Source of the DNA: Alkalicaulis satelles
GTDB lineage: Bacteria > Pseudomonadota > Alphaproteobacteria > Caulobacterales > Maricaulaceae
DNA length: 64,000 bases
Direction of reading: 5' to 3'
Assembly (NCBI RefSeq): GCF_008630495.1
Contig: NZ_VWOJ01000003.1
Coordinates: 124,001 to 188,000 of the forward strand
Shown in pieces: positions 52,876-61,284 of the stretch. A program made the position numbers and the translations under genes. Numbering within the stretch: the stretch's first letter is position 1; every line of letters begins with the position of its first letter. The notes under the pieces were generated by a model. The model had not been told where the DNA came from, did not search any database, and was given only the letters and a program-made list of their open reading frames with translations.

Positions 52876-53610
52876 ATGAGGGAGCGCCCGCCGGTTCTGG
52901 TCACCCGCGCCGAGCCGGGCGCTGCGCGCACCTGTGAAACACTGGCCAGGCTCGGCTACCGCGCTGTGAACGCCGCCACGGCCCGCATTGAGCCCATGGA
53001 CGCCCGCCCGGACTGGAGCGCGGCTTCGGCCATCATCGTCACCAGCCCCAATGGCGCCGCCCGCCTTGCCGCCCTTGGCGCGCCCCCTCACCTTCCTGTC
53101 TATGCCGTGGGCGAAGCCAGCGCCCGCGCCGCCCGCGAGGCCGGCCACGGCACGGTGATCACCGGAACCGGCGACGCCGCAGGCCTTCTGGACGTGATCC
53201 TCGCCGCCTCGCCGGACGCCCCGGCCAGGCAAGGCCGCATCATCCATTTGCGCGGCGCCGATCAGGCCTTTGATCTGGCTGGCGCGCTGCATGCGCTGGG
53301 CAGGCCCACCGACAGCCATGTGGTCTATCGCGCCCGCGCCGTGGACGGCCTCAGCCAAGAAGCCAGCGCCGCGCTGGGGCCGGACGCCATCGTGTTGATC
53401 CACTCCCCGCTGGGCGCAGAACGCCTGCTCGAACAGACCGAACGCGCCGGGCGCCTGTCAGCCCTCGCCGCGGCCCGCGTCATCGCGATTTCCGACGCCG
53501 CCGCGGCTCCCTTGCGGCGCGCAGGCGCGGGCCGGATCACGCTGGCGGCGCGCCCGGACGAGGCCAGCCTCCTTGATGCGCTGGCGGCGATTTGCCCCCC
53601 TCACGCATGA
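52876..53610 (+). CDS. hemD: Uroporphyrinogen-III synthase
   Basis: HemD closes hydroxymethylbilane with ring D inversion. The 244-residue protein is poorly conserved, as this family always is. PVLVTRAEPGAARTCETLARLGY at the N-terminus, AIIVTSPNGAARLAAL near 55, VYAVGEASARAAREAGH near 75 and DAIVLIHSPLGAERLLEQ near 170 match the two-domain HemD pattern. The assignment also rests on its place directly after hemC and before mic60-hemY. Confidence 0.93.
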   Translation: MRERPPVLVTRAEPGAARTCETLARLGYRAVNAATARIEPMDARPDWSAASAIIVTSPNGAARLAALGAPPHLPVYAVGEASARAAREAGHGTVITGTGDAAGLLDVILAASPDAPARQGRIIHLRGADQAFDLAGALHALGRPTDSHVVYRARAVDGLSQEASAALGPDAIVLIHSPLGAERLLEQTERAGRLSALAAARVIAISDAAAAPLRRAGAGRITLAARPDEASLLDALAAICPPHA

Positions 53611-53689
53611 CACCAGACGGTGGCGCGGACGGGCGGCGCAGCTTAGACTCACCCGATAGTCAAACAGGACCGCAGCCGGGACGAGCGTG

Positions 53690-54910
53690 ATGAGCGGGCG
53701 GAAAAAACCTCAATCCTCAACCGACGAACCCGTGGACGCCGAGTTCAAGCCGGTCGACAGCGAGGCCGACACCCCGCCCGCGCGCCGGAGCCTTCTGGGC
53801 TGGCTGAAGCTCGCCGGCTTTGTCGCCGCCGCCGCGATTCTGGGCGGTCTGGGCGGCTGGGTCGCAGGGCGCGTCGCGCCCGCGCCCGAGCCCGCTGACC
53901 TCTCCGCGCTGGAAGCCCGGCTGGACGCGCTGGAACAGGACGCCTGGCCCATCGTCCCGGATCTGGAGCGTGTGCTGGACAGTCTCGATGACCGCCTCAC
54001 CGCGCTCGAAGCCAGCGGCCCGGCGGACGCCTTGCGCGCCGAGGCGCTCGAACAGCTGGTGCGCGATGCGGCGGGTCTCGCCGAACGCGTGAGCGCGCTG
54101 GAGGAAGCCGGCCCCGGCGAGGGCGCAGATGAGGCGGCGCTGGAGGCGCTGGAATCCCGGCTGCGCGAGGCGGAGGCCGCCTCCGCTGAGCGTCTGGACG
54201 ATCTGGAAACTCGCCTCGCCGCCCTGGCCGCCGGCGAGGCGGGCGATACAGCCGATATCGCCGCCGCTCTGGCGCCCCTGCAACGGCGCCTGGGTGAGCT
54301 GGACGCGCGCATCGCCACCGTGCAGAGCGAGGCCGGCGCGGCGCCCGATCTGAGCGCCCTCACCTCCCGGCTCGACGCCATGGCAGAGCGCATCGAGGCG
54401 GCTGAGCGCCTGGCCCGCAGCGCATCCGAGACCGCTGCGGGACCCGCTGCGCCTGATCACGCCCGCCGGGCGCTCGCCTATACCGATCTGGCTGAGGCGG
54501 CCGTTCGTTCCGGCCCGTTCGCGCTGGAGCTGGCCGAGTTGCGCCGCGCCTGGCCTGGGGCGCCTGGCGTGCAGCGTCTGAACGCCCATGCCCGCAACGG
54601 CGCGCCCTCGCGCGAGCGCCTCATCGCGAGCTTCCCCGAAACCGCCCTGCGCGATGCGTCGGGCGAGACGCAAGTCTGGTTCGGCGTGCTGCGGGTGGCC
54701 CGCCAAAGCCAGGCTCCCGGCCCTGCGGACGCGGCGCGCGCGGCGCTGGATGAGGGCGATCTGGCTGGCGCCGTCAGCGTGATCGAAGCTCTGGACGGCC
54801 CCGCCATGGAGGCGGCGGCGGAGTGGCTCACAGGCGCGCGCGCGCGCCTTGATATCGAGGCGGCGATCAGCGCCCTGCGTGACGCGCTGCAGGCGGAGGC
54901 GGGCGAATGA
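53690..54910 (+). CDS. Mic60/mitofilin-like inner membrane protein (COG4223)
   Basis: A 406-residue protein with a charged cytoplasmic N-tail (about 1-35) and one membrane helix (about 36-62, LKLAGFVAAAAILGGLGG). A long coiled coil rich in Leu/Glu/Arg heptads (about 75-250) and a C-terminal helical mitofilin-signature region (about 265-400) follow. The architecture and its place between hemD and hemY fit alphaproteobacterial Mic60, the ancestor of the mitochondrial crista-junction protein. It should shape or tether the inner membrane from the periplasmic side. The ATG 53690 is preferred over GTG 53687. It overlaps hemY by four bases. Confidence 0.88.
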   Translation: MSGRKKPQSSTDEPVDAEFKPVDSEADTPPARRSLLGWLKLAGFVAAAAILGGLGGWVAGRVAPAPEPADLSALEARLDALEQDAWPIVPDLERVLDSLDDRLTALEASGPADALRAEALEQLVRDAAGLAERVSALEEAGPGEGADEAALEALESRLREAEAASAERLDDLETRLAALAAGEAGDTADIAAALAPLQRRLGELDARIATVQSEAGAAPDLSALTSRLDAMAERIEAAERLARSASETAAGPAAPDHARRALAYTDLAEAAVRSGPFALELAELRRAWPGAPGVQRLNAHARNGAPSRERLIASFPETALRDASGETQVWFGVLRVARQSQAPGPADAARAALDEGDLAGAVSVIEALDGPAMEAAAEWLTGARARLDIEAAISALRDALQAEAGE

Positions 54911-56364
54911 TCCGGCTGATCCTCACCATCGCGCTGTGTGTGGTCACAGCGGTTCTGGCGGTCTTCCTCACCCTCAATCCGGGCCTGGTGCGGGTGGAGT
55001 TCCTGGGCGTCGCCGCCGAGGCGCCGTTTGCGCTGGCCATGGCGCTGTTGATCCTGTCGACCTTCGTGCTGGTGGCGGCCTGGTGGGTGATCGCCAAGGC
55101 CTGGGGCGCGCCCGACGCGTTCCGCAAATTCCGCCTGCGCCGCAAGCGCGATCAGGGCTTTGACGCGCTGGAACGCGCCCTCATCGCCTCGGCCGCCGGC
55201 CAGGGCGCGCTGGCCGTGCGTCAGGCCGCGCGCGCCGAGGCGCTGCTGGACCGTCCGGCGCTGTCGCGGCTGCTTTCTGCACGCGCGGCCGAAGCCGATG
55301 GCGATCTGGCCAGCGCGCAGAGCCTGTATGAGGCCATGCTGGAAGACCCGCGCACTCGTCTGGTGGCGCGCCGGGGGCTGGCGGCCATCGCCGAGGCGCG
55401 TCAGGACCCGGTGGGCGTCATCACCCATGCACGCGAGGCGTTCGATACCGCAGGCCCCGCCCGCTGGGCGTTTGATTCGCTGTTCTCGGCCCAGGTCAAC
55501 GCCGCGCGCTGGCGCGATGCGGAAGCCACCCTGACCGAAGGCGAAAAGCGCGGCCATGTGGACAAGGCGCGCGCGGCGCGCACCCGCGCCGTGCTGCTGA
55601 CCGCCGAGGCGCGGCACATCGAGGACGCCGATCCTGAAACGGCGGCCAAACTCGCCGAGCGCGCCGCCAGCGCCTCTCCGGGATTCGCCCCCGCCGCCGA
55701 TCTGGCCGCGCGGCTTCTGTCCGCCCAGCGCCGCCACCGGCGCGCCGCCGAGATTGTCGAGGCCGCCTGGACGCGTGCGCCGCACCCGGCGCTGGCGCGC
55801 GCCTATGGCGCCTTGCGCAAGTCCGACACCAAGGCCAAGCGCGCCGAGCGCCTGCGCGAGCTGGCCGCGCTCAATCCCGAGCATCGCGAGAGCCGCATCC
55901 TTCTGGCCGAGACCGCGCTGGACCAGTCCAACCGCGAGGCGGCCCGCGCCGCCCTGGCCTCGCTGACCGCCCAGCCGCCGGTCTCGGCGCGGGTTTGCGT
56001 GATGGCCGCGCGCGCCGCGCAGCTGGACGGCGACCAGAACGCGGCCCAGCGCTGGATGACCCGCGCCGCCCACGCGCCGGGCGAGGCCGACTGGTCCGAT
56101 CTGGATGAAACCGGCGCCGCCTTCCCCTTCACCGATGAGGACTGGAAGCGCATGGTGGACGCCTGGGGCCGCGAAGAGCGCCTGATCCATCCGCGCCATG
56201 AGCGCTTCGAGATCGCCGCCGCCGCAGCCCCCGAGGCTGCGCTGCTGGCGGCGCCCTCAGCCCCGGCGGCTGCAAAACCGGGCGACAAGCCCGCTGCGGA
56301 CAGCTATCAGCCCCCGCGGGCGCCGGACGATCCCGGCGTCGAGGACGAGACGCGCAAGGACTGA
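54907..56364 (+). CDS. hemY: HemY-like TPR membrane protein
   Basis: A 485-residue protein of the HemY N-terminal family. Two membrane helices (about 5-25 and 40-62) with LNPGLVRVEFLG between them are followed by KFRLRRKRDQGFDALERALIASAAGQ and a long run of TPR helices up to about 400. The tail is Ala/Pro-rich. The protein, distinct from the protoporphyrinogen oxidase of the same name, is tied to heme synthesis by gene order, but its biochemical role is unsettled. It starts by ATGA overlap with mic60. Confidence 0.92.
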   Translation: MIRLILTIALCVVTAVLAVFLTLNPGLVRVEFLGVAAEAPFALAMALLILSTFVLVAAWWVIAKAWGAPDAFRKFRLRRKRDQGFDALERALIASAAGQGALAVRQAARAEALLDRPALSRLLSARAAEADGDLASAQSLYEAMLEDPRTRLVARRGLAAIAEARQDPVGVITHAREAFDTAGPARWAFDSLFSAQVNAARWRDAEATLTEGEKRGHVDKARAARTRAVLLTAEARHIEDADPETAAKLAERAASASPGFAPAADLAARLLSAQRRHRRAAEIVEAAWTRAPHPALARAYGALRKSDTKAKRAERLRELAALNPEHRESRILLAETALDQSNREAARAALASLTAQPPVSARVCVMAARAAQLDGDQNAAQRWMTRAAHAPGEADWSDLDETGAAFPFTDEDWKRMVDAWGREERLIHPRHERFEIAAAAAPEAALLAAPSAPAAAKPGDKPAADSYQPPRAPDDPGVEDETRKD

Positions 56365-56370
56365 GCCCGC

Positions 56371-57051
56371 ATGAGCCTGCTTACCCCGAAAAAGCGCCTG
56401 CTGATCGGCGTCACCGGCGGCTCGGCGTCCGGCAAGACCGAGATCGCGCGCGCCGCCGCCCGCGCCGCCGCCCCGCTCAGCGCCATCGTCATGGCCGAGG
56501 ATGATTATTACGGCGATCATGGCGCCAAGCCCGATTTCGACCCCGCCGCGTTCAATTTCGACCACCCGGCCTCGCGCGATCATGACCTGCTGGCGCGCCA
56601 GCTCGCCGCCCTCAAGGACGGCAAATCGGTCAAGGCGCCGGTCTATGACTTCACCATCCACCGGCGCCGCGCCGACACCCGCCGCATCGAGCCGGCCGAT
56701 GTAATCGTGGTGGAGGGCATCCATCTGTTCTGCGATGCCGCGGTGCGCGCCCTGTTTGACCTGCGCGTGTTTGTGGAGGCGCCCGACGATATCCGCCTCG
56801 CCCGCCGGCTCCTGCGCGATGTCAATGAGCGCGGGCGCACGCCCCAGTCGGTGGTCGGCCAGTATCTGCGCACCGTGCGCCCCATGCATCACGAATGGAC
56901 CGCGCCGGGGCGCGAACACGCCCATCTGGTGATCCATAATGACGCCGCCGCGGCCCGGCCCGCCGATCACCTGGCCTCGTTTTTCGAAACCCTGTCCCTG
57001 CCCGTGTGCGACGCCATCGACCGCTTCAAGGCCGAGCGCGCCGGACGGTAA
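56371..57051 (+). CDS. udk: Uridine kinase/phosphoribulokinase family protein
   Basis: A 226-residue P-loop kinase that phosphorylates uridine or cytidine in pyrimidine salvage. The Walker A loop GVTGGSASGKTEIARA (about 13-28) is followed by MAEDDYYGDH (about 43-52) and FNFDHPASRDHDLL near 60. VYDFTIHRR near 90, VVEGIHLFCD near 112 and ARRLLRDVNERGR near 145 complete the Udk pattern. It starts six bases after hemY and may ride on the same transcript. The exact nucleoside is inferred. Confidence 0.9.
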   Translation: MSLLTPKKRLLIGVTGGSASGKTEIARAAARAAAPLSAIVMAEDDYYGDHGAKPDFDPAAFNFDHPASRDHDLLARQLAALKDGKSVKAPVYDFTIHRRRADTRRIEPADVIVVEGIHLFCDAAVRALFDLRVFVEAPDDIRLARRLLRDVNERGRTPQSVVGQYLRTVRPMHHEWTAPGREHAHLVIHNDAAAARPADHLASFFETLSLPVCDAIDRFKAERAGR

Positions 57052-57147
57052 TCGGAAGCTGATGACCGGGGCTGATCCGGCGCTCAAAAGCGCTGCGGCG
57101 CGGCGCACACACCCGCTTGCCCGCGCACCCGTTCGCCGCTAGTGTCC

Positions 57148-57243
<96 letters not shown>

Positions 57244-57262
<19 letters not shown>

Positions 57263-57501
57263 TTTCCACAAGCCCATGATTCCTTAGTGGATATAGCTCC
57301 AGAAACATCTTCCAGCAAAGCGTTGGGAGCGATCTTAACTGCAGTGACGAGGCGCTCGATGGCACCCAGGTTTGGGTTCCGTTCGGCTGCTTCAATCCCG
57401 CTGATGTAGGTTGTATGTAGCCCGTTGAGTTCGGCCAACGCCTCTTGCGTGAAGCCGAGCTCGCGTCGCCGCCACTGAACGCTGGGCTATCTCAGCCCCA
57501 T
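57244..57501 (-). pseudogene. XRE helix-turn-helix gene with an in-frame TAG at codon 5
   Basis: From ATG 57501 the frame reads MGLR, then TAG (57487-57489), then continues as a good XRE domain: RRRELGFTQEALAELNGLHTTYISGIEAAERNPNLG in sections, followed by IERLVTAVKIAPNALLEDV and a short tail. Only a TTG at 57438, inside the first DNA-binding helices, could restart it, and that would lose half the fold. Total would be about 85 residues. Its stop lies inside the tRNA-Thr gene. It is divergent from the PD-(D/E)XK-like gene, for which it was probably the regulator. A sequencing or real nonsense change cannot be distinguished here. Confidence 0.65.
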
Positions 57502-57533
57502 GGAGTACGAAAGAAGAACTGTGGAAGCTTTGG

Positions 57534-58058
57534 ATGTTGCCCACCGAAGCGGCGGCAGCTCAAGGAGTGCTCTTGCAAGATTTATCTCACGTTACTGTAG
57601 CCGAGCTTCTGAAGCTTCATTCCCAGATCGGAGAAGCGTTGCGGGCAAGGGGTGTGGTGCGCAGCGCCAACAATCCTACCGGCGACCTCGCCGAGTATCT
57701 GTTCTGCGCTGCCTTTGGCTGGAAGCAGGCTCCGAACTCCGAGCAAGGATATGATGCTACCGGCCCGGACGGGACGCGTTATCAGATCAAGGGGCGGCGG
57801 GTGCATCGACGAAACTCGTCGCGTCAGTTGTCGGCCATCCGCGATCTTTCGAGCCAGCACTTTGACGTGCTAGCAGGCGTGATCTTCGATGATGATTTCC
57901 GCGTGGTCAGGGCGGCGCTGATCCCGCGTGAGGTGGTGGAGGCGCGGTCGAAGTATATTGCGCACACCAACAGCCATAAATTCATACTGCGGGACGACGT
58001 CTGGTCGGCACCAGATGTTCAGGACGTGACCGCTGAAATTGCAGCGGCGATGCCTTAG
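57534..58058 (+). CDS. PD-(D/E)XK nuclease-like protein (DUF6998-type), substrate unknown
   Basis: A 174-residue protein. The helical N-terminus (VTVAELLKLHSQIGEALRARG) precedes a compact core. In the core Glu54 (GDLAEYLF), Asp74 (GYDATGPDG) and Gln84-Ile-Lys86 (YQIKGRR) are spaced like the catalytic residues of restriction-type PD-(D/E)XK nucleases, with a Q in place of D/E. No transport signal is present. The ATG at 57534 has GGAAG six bases upstream; a TTG at 57573 after AAGGAG would also suit the family. It is lower in GC than its neighbours and lies in the tRNA-bounded insert next to a helix-turn-helix gene. That pairing is reminiscent of controller-nuclease or small defence modules (inference). 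Confidence 0.65.
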   Translation: MLPTEAAAAQGVLLQDLSHVTVAELLKLHSQIGEALRARGVVRSANNPTGDLAEYLFCAAFGWKQAPNSEQGYDATGPDGTRYQIKGRRVHRRNSSRQLSAIRDLSSQHFDVLAGVIFDDDFRVVRAALIPREVVEARSKYIAHTNSHKFILRDDVWSAPDVQDVTAEIAAAMP

Positions 58059-58069
58059 ATCGTGTTCAT

Positions 58070-58184
<115 letters not shown>

Positions 58185-58189
58185 CCCAT

Positions 58190-59092
58190 TCAAAACCCGA
58201 ACCGGTTGCACAGGCGGCGCGGCGGCGGGCCCTGGCCGCGGTCGATGAGGGCGCGGGCTTCGGCGTCGAACCGCTCGCACCCGGTCCAGGCGTTGAACGG
58301 GATGGGCGCCAGATAATCAATCGTGAAGTGGAGAAAAGATATCTCCCGGGCGATCGCCTCGCGCTCCATGGCGCGCGCCATCGCGTCCAGCCCGGCGGGC
58401 TCTTCCCCGGTAACGCGCCAGTACAGGTAACGCAGTTCGAACGCCTGGGTCTCCCAGTCCCCCCAGGCCTCGATGGCGCAATGAAGGCCGAACGCATCGC
58501 CCGCGTCGGCGGCGTCGGCCAGGCCCTGGCGCTGGGGAAAACGCGCCGCGCAATCGGCTGGAAACCGCTCCATGCGCTCCATAAGCGCCTCGATTTCGCG
58601 ATCATCAACCGGAGGCGCGCCGGGGAAGCAGCCAAATTGGGCGGGCGGCCCCAGGCCCGTCAGGATGAGGCTGCGGGCGGGCTCATCAAACACCGTGCAG
58701 CCGGTCTCGGGGCTGGCCTCAAAGGGGGCCAGAAAATCATTTTCCATGTGGAATCTGTAAATCCGGACCGCAAGCGTTTGCTGTTCCAGGGCGCGCGCCT
58801 GCGCCTCAAGCTGCGGCGTCTTCACCCCGGTCACACGCCAGTGGATGTAAAACAGCTCGAACGGCTCGACGCTCACCTCGTCCCACACCTCCACCGCGCA
58901 GGTCAGGGCGAACGCATCGCCATGCATGATGCTGCTCTCGAGCTGTTCGAAGGCGTCAAAGCGCTCGGCGCATTCAGGCGGCAGGCGGGCCATGCGCGCC
59001 TCATGGGCCTGCCATTCGGCGATCTCGCTGCAGGCGGGCGCCGCAGCCAGAGCGAGCGCTGAAAGCGCGAAAATCACCCAACCCCTGATCAT
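58190..59092 (-). CDS. Secreted protein made of two 140-residue four-cysteine repeats
   Basis: A 300-residue protein with a signal peptide (about 1-20; Cys21 after APA is a weak lipobox candidate). Two repeats follow with an exact 140-residue offset and no gaps. Cys41/181, Cys65/205, Cys132/272 and Cys155/295 coincide. So do GDAF (58/198), W70/W210, FEL (78/218), WRVTG (85/225), LAP (121/261), TGC (130/270) and GPP (148/288). Four conserved cysteines per unit suggest two disulfides each in the periplasm. I recognise no family. The end is seven bases from the second tRNA-Thr. Confidence 0.82.
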   Translation of the reverse strand: MIRGWVIFALSALALAAAPACSEIAEWQAHEARMARLPPECAERFDAFEQLESSIMHGDAFALTCAVEVWDEVSVEPFELFYIHWRVTGVKTPQLEAQARALEQQTLAVRIYRFHMENDFLAPFEASPETGCTVFDEPARSLILTGLGPPAQFGCFPGAPPVDDREIEALMERMERFPADCAARFPQRQGLADAADAGDAFGLHCAIEAWGDWETQAFELRYLYWRVTGEEPAGLDAMARAMEREAIAREISFLHFTIDYLAPIPFNAWTGCERFDAEARALIDRGQGPPPRRLCNRFGF

Positions 59093-59223
59093 GGCCGCAG
59101 CTTACAGCCCGCCCCCTGGCTTGAAAAGACAGGTTGGACCCGCCGCCCCTGCCCGCACCCCCTGCCCTGCGCGTCAAATCGCTGTAATGTCCGCACCCGG
59201 AGCAAGGTTTTGGAGGCGGGACG

Positions 59224-60882
59224 ATGACGGCGATGCTGACCCTGGCGGGCGGGATCGGGCTGTTTCTCCTGGGCATGGGGCTGCTCACGGACGGGCTGAA
59301 GATCGCCGCGGGCGGCGCGCTGCGCACCTTGCTCCAGACCTGGACGCGCACAAGCGTGCGCGGCTTCGCGGTCGGCGTGCTGATCACCGCCGTGGTGCAA
59401 TCGTCCAGCGCGGTGACGGTGGCCACGGTCGGCTTCGTCAATGCGCGGCTCCTGAGCCTGCGCCGGGCGGTGTGGGTGATCCTCGGGACCAATGTGGGCA
59501 CCACCATGACCGGCTGGCTGGTGGCGCTGGTCGGGGTGAAGGTGGATGTGGGCGCGCTCGCCCTGCCGCTGATCGGGATCGGCATGGCGCTCACCCTCAC
59601 CGCGGGCGAGCGCGCCCGGCTGGCCGGGGCGGGGCGCTCGCTCACCGGGTTCGGGCTGTTCTTCCTGGGCGTGGGCGTGCTGGCGGCGGGGTTTGGCGGC
59701 GTCGCGCCCTCGCTGGCTGCGCTGACGCCGGAGAGCGCAGGGCTCCTCTCCATCGCCGCCTTCGTGCTGATCGGCGCGCTGGTCACCGTGCTGACCCAAT
59801 CGTCCAGCGCGGCCATCGCCATCGTCCTGACCGCCAGCGCCGGGGAGGCCTTCGCGCTGGAGCTGGCCGCGGCGGCTGTGATCGGCACCAATCTGGGCAC
59901 CACCTCCACCGCCGTGTTCGCAGCCCTGGGCGCAGGCGCGCCCGCGCGCCGGGTGGCGAGCGCGCACATCCTGTTCAACCTGTTCGCCGGCGCCGTGGCG
60001 CTGATCACCCTGCCCCTGCTGCTGCCCGCCGCGCGCGAGCTGGCCGGGCTGGCGCTGGGGTCGGAGGACATGCCCTCCACGCTCGCCCTGTTCCACACCC
60101 TGTTCAATGTCACCGGCGTGATCCTCGCCTGGCCGCTGGTGAACCGGACGGTGCGCTGGCTCTCGGCGCGTTTCGTGACCGAGGACGAGACGCTGGCGCG
60201 CCCGGCCCATCTCGATCCCACCTCCCTGCCCGTGCCGAGCCTGGCGCTCAATGCGCTGGCCATGGAGCTGGCGCGCATGACCAGCCTGACGCTGGAGCTG
60301 GTGCGCGAGGCGGCGGGGCCGAAGCCAGTAGCGCGCAAGCGCCTGGCCTTGCGTGCGGACGGGCTGATGCAGCTGGGCGAGCGCATCCGCGAGTTTCTCG
60401 CCCGGCTCAACGCCTCGGCCCTGCCTGAAAGCGTGACCGCCGCAGTGCCCGATCTGGTGCGCACGCTGCAGCATCTGGAAGAACTAGCGGGTCTGGCCGC
60501 CGAGATCGCGCCCGACCGCACGCCGCCGGGCCGGTTCGGCAAGGGCGAGGCATGGCTGGCATTGCAGCAGGCGCTGCAGGCCTGCCTCGATTTCGATCCG
60601 GCGGGGATGAGCGAGCTGGCGTTCGAGCGCAGGCTGAAAAAGCTCGATCGCACCTTCCAGAGCGCCTACCGGGATGTGAAGACCGAGCTGCTGCACGGCG
60701 TGTCGAAGGGCGAGCTGGACGTGGGCGCTGTGGACCCGGCCCTGATGCACGCCAGGCGCATCCGCCAGATCTGCGATACGGTTCTGAAAGCGCGCCGGCG
60801 CCTGCACGCCTGGCGCCCGCTGGCCAGCGACACCGATCCCAAGGGCGCAGAGCCCGCTGAGACCGCGTCAGCCGAAAGCTGA
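59224..60882 (+). CDS. Na/Pi cotransporter family protein (YjbB/NptA-like)
   Basis: A 552-residue inner membrane protein. Its N-terminal half (about 1-310) has two inverted PNaS repeats. Each has the QSSSA signature: AVVQSSSAVTVATVGFVNA (about 57-75) and LTQSSSAAIAIVLTASAGE (about 197-215). GTNVGTTMTGW and GTNLGTTSTAVF lie beside them. The C-terminal half (about 330-540) is a cytoplasmic PhoU-like helical domain. It should move phosphate with sodium, most likely as an efflux or homeostasis system as in YjbB (inference). Its 3' end overlaps the convergent DUF1330 gene by 15 bases. Confidence 0.94.
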   Translation: MTAMLTLAGGIGLFLLGMGLLTDGLKIAAGGALRTLLQTWTRTSVRGFAVGVLITAVVQSSSAVTVATVGFVNARLLSLRRAVWVILGTNVGTTMTGWLVALVGVKVDVGALALPLIGIGMALTLTAGERARLAGAGRSLTGFGLFFLGVGVLAAGFGGVAPSLAALTPESAGLLSIAAFVLIGALVTVLTQSSSAAIAIVLTASAGEAFALELAAAAVIGTNLGTTSTAVFAALGAGAPARRVASAHILFNLFAGAVALITLPLLLPAARELAGLALGSEDMPSTLALFHTLFNVTGVILAWPLVNRTVRWLSARFVTEDETLARPAHLDPTSLPVPSLALNALAMELARMTSLTLELVREAAGPKPVARKRLALRADGLMQLGERIREFLARLNASALPESVTAAVPDLVRTLQHLEELAGLAAEIAPDRTPPGRFGKGEAWLALQQALQACLDFDPAGMSELAFERRLKKLDRTFQSAYRDVKTELLHGVSKGELDVGAVDPALMHARRIRQICDTVLKARRRLHAWRPLASDTDPKGAEPAETASAES

Positions 60883-61284
60883 ACCGCTCTTGCCGGGCAG
60901 GCAGCGGATCAGGCGGCTGTCACGCACGCCGGCGCGCCGGTGGGGTACCGCTTCGCTCTGATAGAACTTGTCCGTGACCATTTCCAGAAACGCGCCCGCG
61001 CTGGGATAGGCCGCGATGAAGGCCATATCCCAGGCCTCGTCCGCCGGGCCGATCAGCGTGCAGCGCGGCGAGCCGCGCCAGAGAATGCGCCCGCCCACCC
61101 GCGCGAACACCGGCGCAGAGGTCTCGCCATAAAGCCTGTAGGCCTCCGCCCCGCTCATCGCGCGGCCATCGGGGTAGTCTGCGTGCTCACGCAGCGAGAT
61201 CAGGTTGAGCATCTCCACCGGCTCGTCGCGCGGCAGCGCCTTGAAAGCCTCAAACGCGGCGCGCTCAGGATCGATATGGCTCAT
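60868..61284 (-). CDS. DUF1330/dimeric alpha-beta barrel domain protein
   Basis: A 138-residue small protein with the dimeric ferredoxin-like fold pattern. PVEMLNLISLREHADYPDG (about 18-36), SGAEAYRLYGETSAPVFARVGGRILW near 45-70, and AWDMAFIAAYPSAGAFLEMV near 85 with the conserved YPS motif are typical of DUF1330. The catalytic role is unknown. The ATG overlaps the valS stop as ATGA, so it is co-translated as the last gene of that unit. Confidence 0.85.
   Translation of the reverse strand: MSHIDPERAAFEAFKALPRDEPVEMLNLISLREHADYPDGRAMSGAEAYRLYGETSAPVFARVGGRILWRGSPRCTLIGPADEAWDMAFIAAYPSAGAFLEMVTDKFYQSEAVPHRRAGVRDSRLIRCLPGKSGSAFG

Noticed and set aside
59089-60653. Two long minus-strand frames opposite the Na/Pi cotransporter
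   Set aside because: Gln/Gly/Arg-rich or Ser/Arg-rich composition and antisense position; the cotransporter has duplicated QSSSA motifs.
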